This document shows, piece after piece, positions 23,328 through 30,443 of a stretch of DNA of 30,443 bases; position 1 is the first letter of the stretch, and each line of letters starts with the position of its first letter. A model generated the notes under the pieces. The model saw only the letters and a list, made by a program, of their open reading frames with translations. It did no database searches and had not been told where the DNA came from. Source of the stretch: Opitutia bacterium (GTDB lineage: Bacteria; Verrucomicrobiota; Verrucomicrobiae; Opitutales; Opitutaceae). The stretch spans positions 1 through 30,443 of the forward strand of contig CANEVO010000048.1 in the NCBI GenBank assembly GCA_947442255.1, in the 5' to 3' direction. The position numbers were made by a program, and so were the translations under genes.

Positions 23328-23804
23328 ATGAAATATCGCCTGCTCTCCTTCGCCCTTTTTCTCGTTATTGCTTCCGTTCCCGGCTTCTCGGCGCAGGGGA
23401 AGCACACGCCGATGGAAGACCAAATGGAGGAAATCAACGCCGCGTACCGGAAGCTGGGTCGCCAGATCAAGGACCCGGCGAAGAATGCGGATTCGTTGAA
23501 GCAGGCCGGAATTATCCGCGAGCACGCCATCGCCGCGACGAAGATGGAGCCCAAGCGCAAAGCCGACGTGCCCGCCGCGGAGCAGGCCAAGTTCATCAGT
23601 GAGTATCAGTCGGCGATGAAGGCGTTCGTCGATGAGATCGGCAAACTCGAGGCTGCCTTGAAGGCGGGTAAAAATGAAGAGGCGGCCGCGGCTCTCCAGG
23701 CGCTCAAGGTGGCCCAGGAGAACGGCCATCGCGATTTCCGTCGCCGCAAGGTGACGTTCGAGGAGAAGGCGGCCGAGGCGGCGCGGCGCAACGAGGAGAA
23801 GTAA
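23328..23804 (+). CDS. Cytochrome b562-like exported protein, copy 1
   Basis: A 158-residue protein with a signal peptide (MKYRLLSFALFLVIASVPGF, cleavage near SAQ, residue 23) and a mature part that looks like a four-helix bundle of the cytochrome b562 family. The axial heme ligands fit Met33 (DQMEEIN) and His134 (ENGHRDF), 101 residues apart; E. coli b562 uses Met7 and His102, 95 apart. No CxxCH motif is present. The bundle is rich in Lys, Glu and Ala (GKLEAALKAGKNEEAAAAL), as in b562. It is the first of three tandem paralogues; part of the coding DNA near INAAYRKLGRQI is almost identical to copy 2. Periplasmic electron transfer is the family role; heme binding is inferred from the residues. 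Confidence 0.8.
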   Translation: MKYRLLSFALFLVIASVPGFSAQGKHTPMEDQMEEINAAYRKLGRQIKDPAKNADSLKQAGIIREHAIAATKMEPKRKADVPAAEQAKFISEYQSAMKAFVDEIGKLEAALKAGKNEEAAAALQALKVAQENGHRDFRRRKVTFEEKAAEAARRNEEK

Positions 23805-23993
23805 ACGGTGGGTTGATTGGGGCGCCGCCGGTCCAGACGGGAGAAACGAGTCAGGTGGGGCGCGCAGCGGCGTGTCGCAGAACGGCCGTCGTCGCAGCAC
23901 GAGCGGAAATGAATTTTCCGTCGGAGACCTGCGTCCAAGGGGCAGGCCGCGAATGCGTTTGATTCAACCAGCCATCGCCCTGTACGGTTTTCG

Positions 23994-24004
23994 CCCCCCC
24001 CCCC
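23994..24004. repeat. C11 homopolymer upstream of b562-like copy 2
   Basis: Eleven consecutive cytosines end 19 bp before the ATG at 24024. Such a tract can slip and alter promoter or leader spacing, so it is a candidate variable site; it could also be an assembly weak point. Confidence 0.55.
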
Positions 24005-24023
24005 AATCCTGAAGCCAAAACCC

Positions 24024-24494
24024 ATGAAAATCCGTACCCTGCTCGTTACCTTAGTTTGCATTCTCACCCCGGCCCTCGGCCTTCAGGCGCAGGAAAAGGC
24101 TAAAGCGACCGAGACTGAACTCGAGACGAAGATGGATGACATCAACGCCGCGTACCGGAAGCTGGGCCGCCAGATTGCGGACCCGAGCAAGAACGCGGAC
24201 TCTTTGAAGCAGGTCGCGATCATGAAGGCCGGCGCGACTGCCTCCCTGAAACTCGAACCCCAGAAGAAGGGTGAAATCCCGGCGGCCGATCAGGCGAAAT
24301 TCGTCGCGGCCTATCAGGAAGGCATGAAGAAGCTCGTGGCCGAAGTCGGCAAACTCGAGGTCGCGCTGAAGGCGGGCAAGAACGACGAGGCGGCCGGCAT
24401 CCTGAAGACGCTGAAGCAGCACCAGGAAGAGGGTCACAAGGAGTTCCGGAAGGACAAGAAGAAGAAAGCGCCGGCCACGCCGGCCAAGGCCTGA
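24024..24494 (+). CDS. Cytochrome b562-like exported protein, copy 2
   Basis: A 156-residue paralogue of the preceding gene. The signal peptide is MKIRTLLVTLVCILTPALGL with cleavage near QAQ (residue 23). Met37 (TKMDDIN) and His138 (EEGHKEF) hold the 101-residue ligand spacing. The stretch INAAYRKLGRQI and the following KNADSLKQ are shared with copy 1 at both protein and DNA level, suggesting recent duplication or gene conversion. The C-terminal tail is Lys/Pro/Ala-rich (KDKKKKAPATPAKA). A C11 run lies 19 bp upstream, and a hairpin-T6 terminator follows 24 bp after the stop, so this copy can end a transcript shared with copy 1. Confidence 0.82.
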   Translation: MKIRTLLVTLVCILTPALGLQAQEKAKATETELETKMDDINAAYRKLGRQIADPSKNADSLKQVAIMKAGATASLKLEPQKKGEIPAADQAKFVAAYQEGMKKLVAEVGKLEVALKAGKNDEAAGILKTLKQHQEEGHKEFRKDKKKKAPATPAKA

Positions 24495-24518
24495 GCCGTT
24501 TTCAGCTCCCACTTTCAA

Positions 24519-24551
24519 GGCGTCACCGGCTGGCCCGGCGGCGCCTTTTTT
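24519..24551 (+). terminator. Rho-independent terminator after b562-like copy 2
   Basis: The stem is GGCG/CGCC and CCGG/CCGG with a small internal loop, followed directly by T6 (24546-24551). It lies 24 bp past the stop codon of copy 2. Confidence 0.75.
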
Positions 24552-24740
24552 GTGGTCGAGCAAACCGGAGTTCGGATGCGCCGTCAGATTTCCGCGCAAT
24601 CCTGGCGGGCGGACAGCAACCTTTGCCCCGGCGCCGCGTCGGGGTGGCCCAGCCGGTCACCGCACGAATCCGATTGCCCTCCCGGCTGAGAATCGCGTTG
24701 AGTGGCAGGAGTTAGCTCACCCAATCACCCTCAGTATTAT

Positions 24741-25199
24741 ATGAAAATCTGTTTAACATTAGTTACCCTCATTTGCGCGTTGATCGCTTTGCCAAGCGCG
24801 CAAGCCCAAGACGGTCAGGCCAAGAAAAAGGCTCCGGAGACCGAGCTCGGTCGTCACATGGAGAAGATGAATGAAGCCATGCGCGGACTCCGCGCCCAGA
24901 TCGGTGACGCATCCAAGAACGCCGACTCGCTCGCGAAAGTCGCCGTCATCAAGGAAAATGCGACCGCCAGCCTCAAGCTCGAGCCGGTCAAAAAGTCGGA
25001 GATTCCCGCGGCCGATCAGGCGAAGTTCGTCGCCGGCTTCAAGGAACAGCTCCAGAAGGCGATCGACCTCGTCGGCAAGCTCGAGGCCGCACTCAAGGCG
25101 GGCAACAACGCGGACGCCGCGAAATTGCTTGATGACGTGGGTGCCCAGCAGAAGGCCAGCCACAAGGAATACAAGAAGGCTGCCCCCAAGAAGGCCTGA
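24741..25199 (+). CDS. Cytochrome b562-like exported protein, copy 3
   Basis: A 152-residue third paralogue. The signal peptide is MKICLTLVTLICALIALPSA with cleavage near QAQ (residue 23). Met40 (GRHMEKMN) and His141 (KASHKEY) keep the 101-residue ligand spacing, although the flanking sequence has diverged most (MRGLRAQIGDASKNADSL). The bundle parts shared with copy 2 include SLKLEP and IPAADQAKFV. ATG 24741 is chosen because it starts a good signal peptide; no Shine-Dalgarno sequence lies at normal distance. It has its own terminator and follows the terminator of copy 2, so it is probably expressed separately. Heme binding is inferred. Confidence 0.8.
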   Translation: MKICLTLVTLICALIALPSAQAQDGQAKKKAPETELGRHMEKMNEAMRGLRAQIGDASKNADSLAKVAVIKENATASLKLEPVKKSEIPAADQAKFVAGFKEQLQKAIDLVGKLEAALKAGNNADAAKLLDDVGAQQKASHKEYKKAAPKKA

Positions 25200-25221
25200 G
25201 CTTCCGCTCTTCGTGAATTTC

Positions 25222-25250
25222 AAGCCGCCGGTTCTGCCGGCGGCTTTTTT
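25222..25250 (+). terminator. Rho-independent terminator after b562-like copy 3
   Basis: The arms GCCGCCGG and CCGGCGGC flank a TTCTG loop and are followed by T6 (25245-25250), 23 bp past the stop codon. This is a strong intrinsic terminator. Confidence 0.9.
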
Positions 25251-25403
25251 GCGCCCGGACCGCTAGGACCGGGAGCAAGTCCCACTGCGATCTTGAACCG
25301 GCGCGGCGGGCGGGCTCTGTTGGCCGCCTCGGTTTGGTTCCTGCCTGACCGTTTGTCAGACCTTTCGGCGACGCAACCCGCTTCCCGAAATCTTCGCCCT
25401 CAT

Positions 25404-26288
25404 ATGAGTCTCCCTTCCGTTGCATTTCTCGGCCTTGGCATCATGGGCGGTGGCATGACCCGCCGCCTCCTCGGTGCGGGCGTTCCGCTCACAGTCTATA
25501 ATCGCAACCGCGCCAAGGCCGAGGCCCTGATCCCCGCCGGGGCCAAGGTGGCCGATTCGCCCCGTGCCGCGGCGGCCGGGGCCGACATCGTGATTGGGAT
25601 GGTCTCCGACGACGTGGTTTCGCGCAGTCTCTGGCTGGGCGAGTCCGGCGCCCTGGCCGGCGCGCGACCCGGAACCATCCTGATTGAGTCGAGCACGCTG
25701 ACCGTGGACTGGGTCCGCGAACTGGCGGCGGCCGCGGCAGCCCGCGGTTGTGAGTTTGTCGATGCGCCGGTCACCGGTAGCAAAGTCCAGGCGGCGAGCG
25801 GTGAGCTCAACTTCTACGTCGGCGGTTCCGCGGCCGCGCTGGAGAAGATTCGTCCCGTCCTCACGCCGATGAGCCGCAGCATCTCACACCTCGGTCCGAC
25901 GGGCAGCGGAGCGCTGCTGAAATTGATCAACAACTACCTGTGCGCGGTCGAAGTCGCCGCCTTTGGCGAAGCTGTCGCCCTGATCGAGCGCAGCGAACTT
26001 GATCGCACCAAGGCGCTGGCGGTGCTGATGGATGGCGCCGCGGCGAGCGGGGTGACCAAGACCGTCGTGGCCCGGATGACGGCGCCGGACTTCACGCCGA
26101 ACTTCATGCTCAAGCTGATGACGAAGGACATTGGCTACGCGATCAAGGAGGCGGCGGCGCGGGGGCAGAATCTGGCCACCGCGGCGACGGCGCTGGAGAT
26201 TTTTCAGCGGGCGGTCAGCGCCGGCCACGGGGAGAAGGACATGGCGGCGATTGTGGAGCCGATGCGGGCCGAAAAGCGGGGCGGCTGA
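25404..26288 (+). CDS. Beta-hydroxyacid dehydrogenase (GLYR/HIBADH family)
   Basis: A 294-residue NAD(P)-dependent dehydrogenase of the 3-hydroxyisobutyrate/tartronate semialdehyde reductase family. The cofactor motif is GLGIMG (10-15). NRNR at 33-36, in place of an acidic residue, favours NADPH. The substrate loop is DAPVTGSKVQAASGEL (120-135), of the DAPVTGSK type known from glyoxylate/succinic-semialdehyde reductases. The catalytic lysine is Lys173 in LLKLINNY. Start ATG 25404 gives the canonical N-terminus. It lies just before an MFS transporter on the same strand and probably shares its transcript. The substrate may be glyoxylate, tartronate semialdehyde or another short semialdehyde; the sequence does not decide. 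Confidence 0.88.
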   Translation: MSLPSVAFLGLGIMGGGMTRRLLGAGVPLTVYNRNRAKAEALIPAGAKVADSPRAAAAGADIVIGMVSDDVVSRSLWLGESGALAGARPGTILIESSTLTVDWVRELAAAAAARGCEFVDAPVTGSKVQAASGELNFYVGGSAAALEKIRPVLTPMSRSISHLGPTGSGALLKLINNYLCAVEVAAFGEAVALIERSELDRTKALAVLMDGAAASGVTKTVVARMTAPDFTPNFMLKLMTKDIGYAIKEAAARGQNLATAATALEIFQRAVSAGHGEKDMAAIVEPMRAEKRGG

Positions 26289-26363
26289 CCCGCGGCGTTG
26301 ACAGCACCGCGACGGCGCGCCAACTCCACTGGCGTGTTACCCCAACCCGCGGTTAGAACGCCG

Positions 26364-27662
26364 GTGGCGCCCTCGAAGGCCCGGCACGTGATGTTCGCTT
26401 TCGTCATCACGCTCGCAATCATCACCTATATTGATCGCGTCTGCATCTCGCAGGCGGCGCCCAACATCCGGCACGACCTCGGGCTGACCGAGATGCAGAT
26501 GGGCTGGGTGTTCTCGGCCTTCACGATCTCGTATGCGCTCTTCGAGATTCCGGGCGGCTGGATGGGGGATCGTTATGGTCCCCGCAGCGTGCTGATGAAG
26601 GTCGTGGTGATGTGGTCGATCTTCACCGCGGCGACGGGCGCGGCTTGGAATTTCGTCTCGATGGTCGTCTGCCGCTTCCTCTTCGGCGTGGGCGAGGCTG
26701 GCTGCTTTCCGAACGTAACCAAGATCTTCACGATCTGGCTGCCATCGAACGAACGCGTCCGGGCCCAAGGTATCCTTTGGTGGAGCGCGCGGTGGGGCGG
26801 GGCCTTTACACCGCTGATTGTGGCATTCGTCCTCGGACACATGAGCTGGCGCTGGGCCTTCGTGCTCTTTGGGGCCCTGGGAATATTCTGGGCCGTGGGT
26901 TTCTATCGCTGGTTCCGCGACAAGCCGTCGGAACATCCCGGAGTGAACGCGGCGGAGCTGGCGTTGATGGATGGCGCCGAGATCAACGCTCCCAGCCACG
27001 CCAAGGTGCCGTGGGGAAAACTCTGCAGCAGCCCGACCGTCTGGCTGCTGTGGCTCCAGTATTTCTGCATGTCGTACGGGTGGTATTTTTACATCACCTG
27101 GCTGCCGACCTATCTGCGCGAGGCCCGCGGGGTGTCGCTGGAGAAGAGCGCGGTTCTCGCCGGCCTGCCCCTGTTCTTCGGAGGCATTGGCTGCTTTGCG
27201 GGCGGCTGGGCGGCGAAGCAGCTCGCAGAGCGGTGGATGCCTGTCGCGAGGGCACGGCGGATCGTGGCCTGCACGGGGCTCTTCATGGCGGGCGCGATGC
27301 TCGTGATCGCGACGCGGATCAACGATCCAGTCTTTGCGATGATTGCCCTCGGTCTCGCAAGTTTTTCCAACGACCTCGCGATGGCACCGGATTGGGCGGC
27401 GTGCATGGACGTCGGTGGCCGGCTGGCCGGCTCGCTGTCCGGCAGTATGAACATGATGGGTAACCTTGGCGGGGCCGTCGGCCCGGTGGTCGTCGGCTAC
27501 ATTCTCAACAGCACCAAGCTTTCGGCGGAGTCGCCGCCCACGATGCAAGGCTGGACCACCGCATTTCTGGTGGCCGCAGCCATCTACGGGGTCGGGGCGA
27601 TTGCCTGGCTCTTCATTGACCCGGTGACGCCGTTGGAAGAGCGGGGCCTGAAACCGGCCTGA
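26364..27662 (+). CDS. MFS transporter, anion/sugar-acid (ACS) type
   Basis: An approximately 432-residue major facilitator protein with about 12 membrane helices. The ACS-type first helix reads ITYIDRVCISQAAPNI, and the loop 2-3 motif is GGWMGDRYGPRSVL (DRYGPR, equivalent to the MFS signature). Also seen: FGVGEAGCFPNVTKIF, SARWGGAFTPLIV, and WYFYITWLPTYLREARG in the second half. ACS members bring in organic anions such as hexuronates, glucarate or galactonate with protons. The start is uncertain: GTG 26364 puts a short basic leader before helix 1, ATG 26391 is possible, and longer GTG or TTG starts (26334, 26298) would add a Pro/Arg-rich leader. It is downstream of the hydroxyacid dehydrogenase and convergent with an SDR. 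Confidence 0.88.
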   Translation: MAPSKARHVMFAFVITLAIITYIDRVCISQAAPNIRHDLGLTEMQMGWVFSAFTISYALFEIPGGWMGDRYGPRSVLMKVVVMWSIFTAATGAAWNFVSMVVCRFLFGVGEAGCFPNVTKIFTIWLPSNERVRAQGILWWSARWGGAFTPLIVAFVLGHMSWRWAFVLFGALGIFWAVGFYRWFRDKPSEHPGVNAAELALMDGAEINAPSHAKVPWGKLCSSPTVWLLWLQYFCMSYGWYFYITWLPTYLREARGVSLEKSAVLAGLPLFFGGIGCFAGGWAAKQLAERWMPVARARRIVACTGLFMAGAMLVIATRINDPVFAMIALGLASFSNDLAMAPDWAACMDVGGRLAGSLSGSMNMMGNLGGAVGPVVVGYILNSTKLSAESPPTMQGWTTAFLVAAAIYGVGAIAWLFIDPVTPLEERGLKPA

Positions 27663-27678
27663 GCCTGCGGCCCGCCCG

Positions 27679-27691
27679 GACTTAGTAAGTC
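27679..27691. terminator. Short palindrome between convergent genes
   Basis: GACTTA-G-TAAGTC, bordered by CCGG-type bases, overlaps the stop of the SDR gene and lies 16 bp past the MFS stop. It could end both transcripts, but it has no T run; support is weak. Confidence 0.3.
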
Positions 27692-28434
27692 GCCCGGCCG
27701 CCGGAAATATCGAAGACGCCTCCGGTGGTGAAGGAGCAGTCCTCGGAACAAAGCCAGGCGACGAGCGCGGCGACTTCACTGGCCGTGCCCGGACGCCCGA
27801 GCGGGATCTTCGAGAGCATGTAGTTCACGTGCTCCTTCGACATCTGCTGGAGGATTTCCGTCTCGATCACGGCGGGCGTGACGCAGTTCACGCGGATGTT
27901 CGTCGTGGCGAGTTCCTTGCCGAGTGACTTCGTGAGCCCGATGACACCCGCCTTGGAGGCGCTGTAGTGCGAGGCGTTGGGATTGCCCTCCTTGCCGGCG
28001 ATCGAGGCGATGTTGACGATCCGCCCGGTGTTGCCTGGCAGCATGATCGGGACGAGGGCGTGGCAGCAATTGAACACCGCGACGAGGTTCAGATCGATCA
28101 CGGCGCGCCACTCAGCCGCCGTGCACTCCCAGAGTTTCTTGGAGACGCCGGCGATGCCGGCATTGTTGACGAGGATGTCGATGCCGCCGAAGCGGACCTT
28201 CGCTTCGTTCGCTGCGGACTTGACCCGTTCCTCGCTGGTGATGTCGACCACGACGGTTTGTACCCGGTCGCCGGCATTTAGCGTTTTCGCGGCCGCCTCG
28301 AGCGCGGCCGCGTCCCTATCCCACAGGCTGCAACGCGCGCCGGAGGCGAGCAGGCGTTGCACAATGGCGAGACCGATGCCGCGTGCGGCGCCGGTCACAA
28401 CGGCGGTTTTTCCCTGGAGATCAATTTGGTTCAT
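27682..28434 (-). CDS. SDR oxidoreductase
   Basis: A 250-residue classical short-chain dehydrogenase. TGAARGIG is at 14-21, Asp39 in WDRD follows beta-strand 2 (suggesting NAD), NNAG is at 90-93, and the catalytic set is Ser144, Tyr157 and Lys161 (HYSASKAG). It resembles sugar- or sugar-acid-oxidising SDRs often found beside ACS transporters; the C-terminus GGVFDISGGRATY is typical. It is convergent with the MFS transporter, with 19 bp between stops. ATG 28434 is the natural start. No promoter is clear in the 771-bp spacer upstream, which holds repeats and a palindromic operator candidate 602 bp away. The substrate is unknown. Confidence 0.88.
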   Translation of the reverse strand: MNQIDLQGKTAVVTGAARGIGLAIVQRLLASGARCSLWDRDAAALEAAAKTLNAGDRVQTVVVDITSEERVKSAANEAKVRFGGIDILVNNAGIAGVSKKLWECTAAEWRAVIDLNLVAVFNCCHALVPIMLPGNTGRIVNIASIAGKEGNPNASHYSASKAGVIGLTKSLGKELATTNIRVNCVTPAVIETEILQQMSKEHVNYMLSKIPLGRPGTASEVAALVAWLCSEDCSFTTGGVFDISGGRATY

Positions 28435-28564
28435 GGGGGTGTAGAGCCGCGAGCCTCGACCGAATTTGGATCCAACTCCAGCCGTCTCTTTGGCGGCCAG
28501 AGAATCCTAGGCCGCGAACGTGCGTTGAAGCCGCAAAGCAGCGGAGAACCGGAAGGCGGGCTTG

Positions 28565-28640
28565 GTAACCCGTGGCGTGGGCAGCGGGACGGCATTGAGC
28601 GGAGCAAGGAAAAAGTCCCTGCCCTCTCGGGCACGGCCAC
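28565..28640. repeat. REPIN-like element, family A, diverged copy (76 bp)
   Basis: It has the same length and layout as the element at 6070-6145: arms 28565-28589 and 28616-28640 with a 26-bp centre that still aligns. The heads have drifted to GTAA and GTGG, and the first hairpin has lost pairing. It appears to be an old copy. Confidence 0.7.
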
Positions 28641-29035
28641 CCGGTTTGCGCGGCGGAGTCGGCCGGATCCCGGCTCTTGGTTTGGGGTCGAACCGGAATT
28701 GCGTGCTGATCGACTGGCGGCGCCGCGGCGGTTCCCGGGACGGGTTTCGATTCGGCCTCGGCTTGCAGTTCGCTCTCCGCCTCCAGCCGTGCGGTGGCTT
28801 CATTCCGGCCCGGTCCGTCGGTGGCGCCGCGGCGGTTCGACGCGTGGGTCTGCTGGCTGACGGCTTCCGGCGAAGCTTGGGAGTGCGGATTGGCGTCCGG
28901 ATGGTTGTTACGTGGGTGGGCTTGTCGCGTTCCATGTGACAGGGTGCGCCGGGCGCGGGCACGGTTTCCGACGCCGCGGTCTCGAATCGGGCAGCGCGAA
29001 CCCTCTCCCCCTCAGGTCTCCGACCTCGGGTTTAC

Positions 29036-29056
29036 TTGTAACGTATTACGTTACAA
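29036..29056. promoter_or_regulatory. Palindromic operator candidate, site 3
   Basis: A perfect 21-bp palindrome centred on T29046, with arms TTGTAACGTA and TACGTTACAA. It shares TGTAACG-N5-CGTTACA with sites at 4134-4154 and 4633-4655, 24 kb away. No intact gene starts within 100 bp; the SDR start on the minus strand is 602 bp downstream. Confidence 0.6.
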
Positions 29057-29126
29057 AGCCGACCTCACTTACCCCGTGCGGTCGATGGCGCCGACGTTTG
29101 AACGCCGCCGAGACCGTCTTGGTCCA

Positions 29127-29147
29127 CTCGCTGGCGCTCGTGGCTAC
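29127..29147. repeat. Single REP unit, family B
   Basis: It ends in GCTCGTGGCTAC. Its reverse complement matches the left arm of the element at 6177-6237 at 20 of 21 positions. No partner arm is found within 61 bp. Confidence 0.65.
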
Positions 29148-29205
29148 CCGGCAACAGGTCGCTCGCCGGTGGGTCAGGTCCTAAGATCGATCCTGATGAA
29201 CCGGC

Positions 29206-29940
29206 TTACTTCAGTTCGCGGACCTTGATATTCTTCACCCACGTCTCGTCGCCGTGGTAGGTGAGCATGAAATGGCCGGCGATCTTCTCGCCGAAGCCGG
29301 GTTCGCTCTTGAATTTGCTCTTGGCGAGGCCGGCCTTCACCTCGGGGCTGCCGAGGATGCACGAGACCACTTTGTGCCCGTTGAGCCAGTGCTCCAGCTG
29401 GTTGCCGCGGATCACGATCTTGGAGGTGTTCCACTGTCCTACTGGGCTCGCCTTGTCGGCGGCGCCGGGAAGGACGTCATAGAAGGCGCCCGTGTGATGT
29501 GTCGGACCCACCTTGCCGTCGGGATGATTGGCGTCGTCCATCATCTGGTACTCCGGTCCGGGCGCGTTCGGCCGTTCTTCGGTTACCAGGTATTTCAGAC
29601 CGCTGTTGCCGGCCTTCGAGATCCGCCAGTCCCAGATCAGCTCGAAATCGTTGTAGGTCTTTTCCGTGATGAGTTCGCTTTTGCGAAACTGCGCCATCGG
29701 AATGTTGCTCATGTCGTATTTCTCGCCCTTGGCATGCAGAGTGCCGTCCCGGATCTCCCAGCCGAGATTTTCCGGCAGGCCCTTGAGCCGGTAGCCGCGC
29801 CAGCCCTGCAGACTTTGGCCATCGAACAACACGGACCAACCCGCCGACTTCTCGGTCGCGGTCAGTTGATTGTCGGCTGCCTGGGCGGTTCCGCCGGAAA
29901 GGGCGAGGGCGAGAAGGAGCGCAAAATAACGGGGTTTCAT
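29206..29940 (-). CDS. Exported DUF1080 protein
   Basis: A 244-residue secreted single-domain DUF1080 protein (3-keto-disaccharide hydrolase/LamG-like jelly roll). The signal peptide is [20 protein letters not shown] with cleavage near AQA. Family blocks: [16 protein letters not shown] (about 35-50), [89 protein letters not shown] and a C-terminal [24 protein letters not shown]. The family acts on modified sugars outside the cytoplasm, but the reaction is uncertain for most members. ATG 29940 is chosen at the signal peptide. It is divergent from a DUF1552 gene and unrelated in layout to the DUF1080/PA14-like protein at 8330-10195. Confidence 0.9.
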   Translation of the reverse strand: MKPRYFALLLALALSGGTAQAADNQLTATEKSAGWSVLFDGQSLQGWRGYRLKGLPENLGWEIRDGTLHAKGEKYDMSNIPMAQFRKSELITEKTYNDFELIWDWRISKAGNSGLKYLVTEERPNAPGPEYQMMDDANHPDGKVGPTHHTGAFYDVLPGAADKASPVGQWNTSKIVIRGNQLEHWLNGHKVVSCILGSPEVKAGLAKSKFKSEPGFGEKIAGHFMLTYHGDETWVKNIKVRELK

Positions 29941-30062
29941 CGCCGGTTTACCTAGGCCGCGCCCCGGGGCTTGGAAAGCCTCGAATCCGCTGTCACACTC
30001 GGCATGGAGTTCCCCCGATGGAATCTTCGTGGCGGTCGGACGGACGATGCCGATTCGAGGCC

Positions 30063-30090
30063 TTAATAATTCCGGACTCTGGTACGGCAA
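30063..30090 (-). promoter_or_regulatory. Candidate promoter for the DUF1080 gene
   Basis: On the minus strand, TTGCCG (30085-30090) and TATTAA (30063-30068) are 16 bp apart, each matching four of six consensus bases. They lie 123 bp upstream of ATG 29940. The rest of the 302-bp spacer between the divergent DUF1080 and DUF1552 genes shows nothing else of note. Confidence 0.35.
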
Positions 30091-30242
30091 TTGGGAGCAC
30101 TCCCGCGCCACGGCGGTCGAGAACTGGCTCACCTTTCATCTTGCCCTCCCGGTCGGTCCAAGTGGTAGCATGTTCGACAGTAGTTCTTCCCCGCCCCCCG
30201 CCCCAGGCTCGAGTACCCGACCCCCGACCAAAAGTTATACCA

Positions 30243-30443
30243 ATGAAAACACAGCCCCAGGAATACGGACCCTTCATCTCGACCCGGCGGCCATTGTCCC
30301 GCCGTCACTTTTTGCGTGGGACGGGAATCGCGCTGGCGCTGCCATTTTTAGACACGATGGCACCGACGTTTGCGCGGGCGGCCCAGGCGGGTTCGCCGCT
30401 GGCGCCGGACGCGAAGCCCCGCCGGATGTTCGCGATCAACAAC
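30243..30443 (+). CDS. DUF1552 protein, N-terminal part
   Basis: The first 67 codons of a gene that leaves the window. The start [20 protein letters not shown] is followed by [20 protein letters not shown], a Tat-like signal (SRRHFLRG), and then [10 protein letters not shown], the opening block of DUF1552 proteins, which are exported, of unknown function, and common in Planctomycetota and Verrucomicrobiota. They are often encoded beside cytochrome-containing DUF1549/DUF1553- or DUF1592-type genes; what lies downstream here cannot be seen. No Shine-Dalgarno sequence precedes ATG 30243. The gene is divergent from the DUF1080 gene. Confidence 0.85.
   Translation, partial: MKTQPQEYGPFISTRRPLSRRHFLRGTGIALALPFLDTMAPTFARAAQAGSPLAPDAKPRRMFAINN

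Larger units (their letters stand above)
28435..29205. other. 771-bp spacer with repeats and operator-like palindrome
   Basis: It contains a diverged family A element (28565-28640), the third TGTAACG palindrome (29036-29056) and a lone family B arm (29127-29147). On the minus strand, one frame from about 28990 to 28435 is open without a start codon and reads as a Glu/Ala/Gln/Pro-rich linker (EATARLEAESELQAEAESKP). ATG 28935 (MERDKPTHVTT) lies in another frame. A decayed gene is possible; I see no intact one. Confidence 0.5.

Noticed and set aside
23156..25403. Tandem repeats in the b562 region as a CRISPR-like or satellite array
   Set aside because: The similarity is confined to three full-length coding sequences with signal peptides; there are no short repeat-spacer units.
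30219..30242. TTATAC just before the DUF1552 ATG as a -10 box
   Set aside because: It would lie too close to the start codon for a normal leader and has no supporting -35.

Overview
The window is GC-rich chromosomal DNA that looks like a member of the Verrucomicrobiota, most likely Opitutaceae-like. I infer this from the family mix: two DUF1343 proteins, two DUF1080 proteins, a DUF1552 protein, many exported proteins, a TIM-barrel sugar enzyme behind a twin-arginine signal, and intergenic spacers full of short GTAG-headed palindromes. No rRNA, tRNA, CRISPR array or phage gene was seen. The taxonomic call rests on gene content only.

Layout. 1-4.2 kb: a minus-strand set, read from 4066 down to 1, with two tandem DUF1343 (NamZ-like exo-N-acetylmuramidase) genes followed by a class I mannose-6-phosphate isomerase cut by the window edge. 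4.2-4.7 kb: a small helix-turn-helix protein. One long palindrome (TGTAACG-N5-CGTTACA) lies about 70 bp upstream of this gene, and another about 70 bp upstream of the DUF1343 set; a third copy lies near 29.04 kb. 4.7-10.2 kb: glycerate kinase, then a two-gene minus-strand unit coding a DUF1080/PA14-like protein and a beta-propeller fused to an azurin-like copper domain. 10.3-11.0 kb: a VapBC-type toxin-antitoxin pair. 11.4-14.1 kb: an overlapping matB-matC-like pair (malonyl-CoA synthetase and malonate carrier). 14.3-18.6 kb: a Tat-exported hydroxypyruvate-isomerase-like TIM barrel, an esterase flanked by two copies of one palindromic repeat, and a fucose/arabinose isomerase-like enzyme. 18.8-23.2 kb: a dipeptide epimerase, then SDR, RlmM-like and TrmH/SpoU-like RNA methyltransferases tightly packed, then an unrecognised protein and an apparently frameshifted small membrane protein. 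23.3-25.2 kb: three tandem cytochrome b562-like periplasmic proteins. 25.4-28.4 kb: a beta-hydroxyacid dehydrogenase, an MFS sugar-acid/anion transporter and an SDR. 28.4-30.4 kb: a repeat-bearing spacer with the third palindrome, a DUF1080 protein, and the start of a DUF1552 protein.

How the genes may work together (inference). The DUF1343 proteins and the dipeptide epimerase fit use of peptidoglycan sugars and muropeptides. MatC and MatB would take up and activate malonate. The hydroxypyruvate-isomerase-like protein, the GLYR/tartronate-semialdehyde-reductase-like dehydrogenase and glycerate kinase recall the glyoxylate/glycerate route, although they are scattered here and no glyoxylate carboligase is present. 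The azurin-like fusion and the b562-like proteins suggest periplasmic electron transfer.

The most unusual items are the shared 21-bp palindromes around the small HTH gene, the triplicated b562-like genes, and at least four families of paired palindromic repeats (REPIN-like) confined to spacers.
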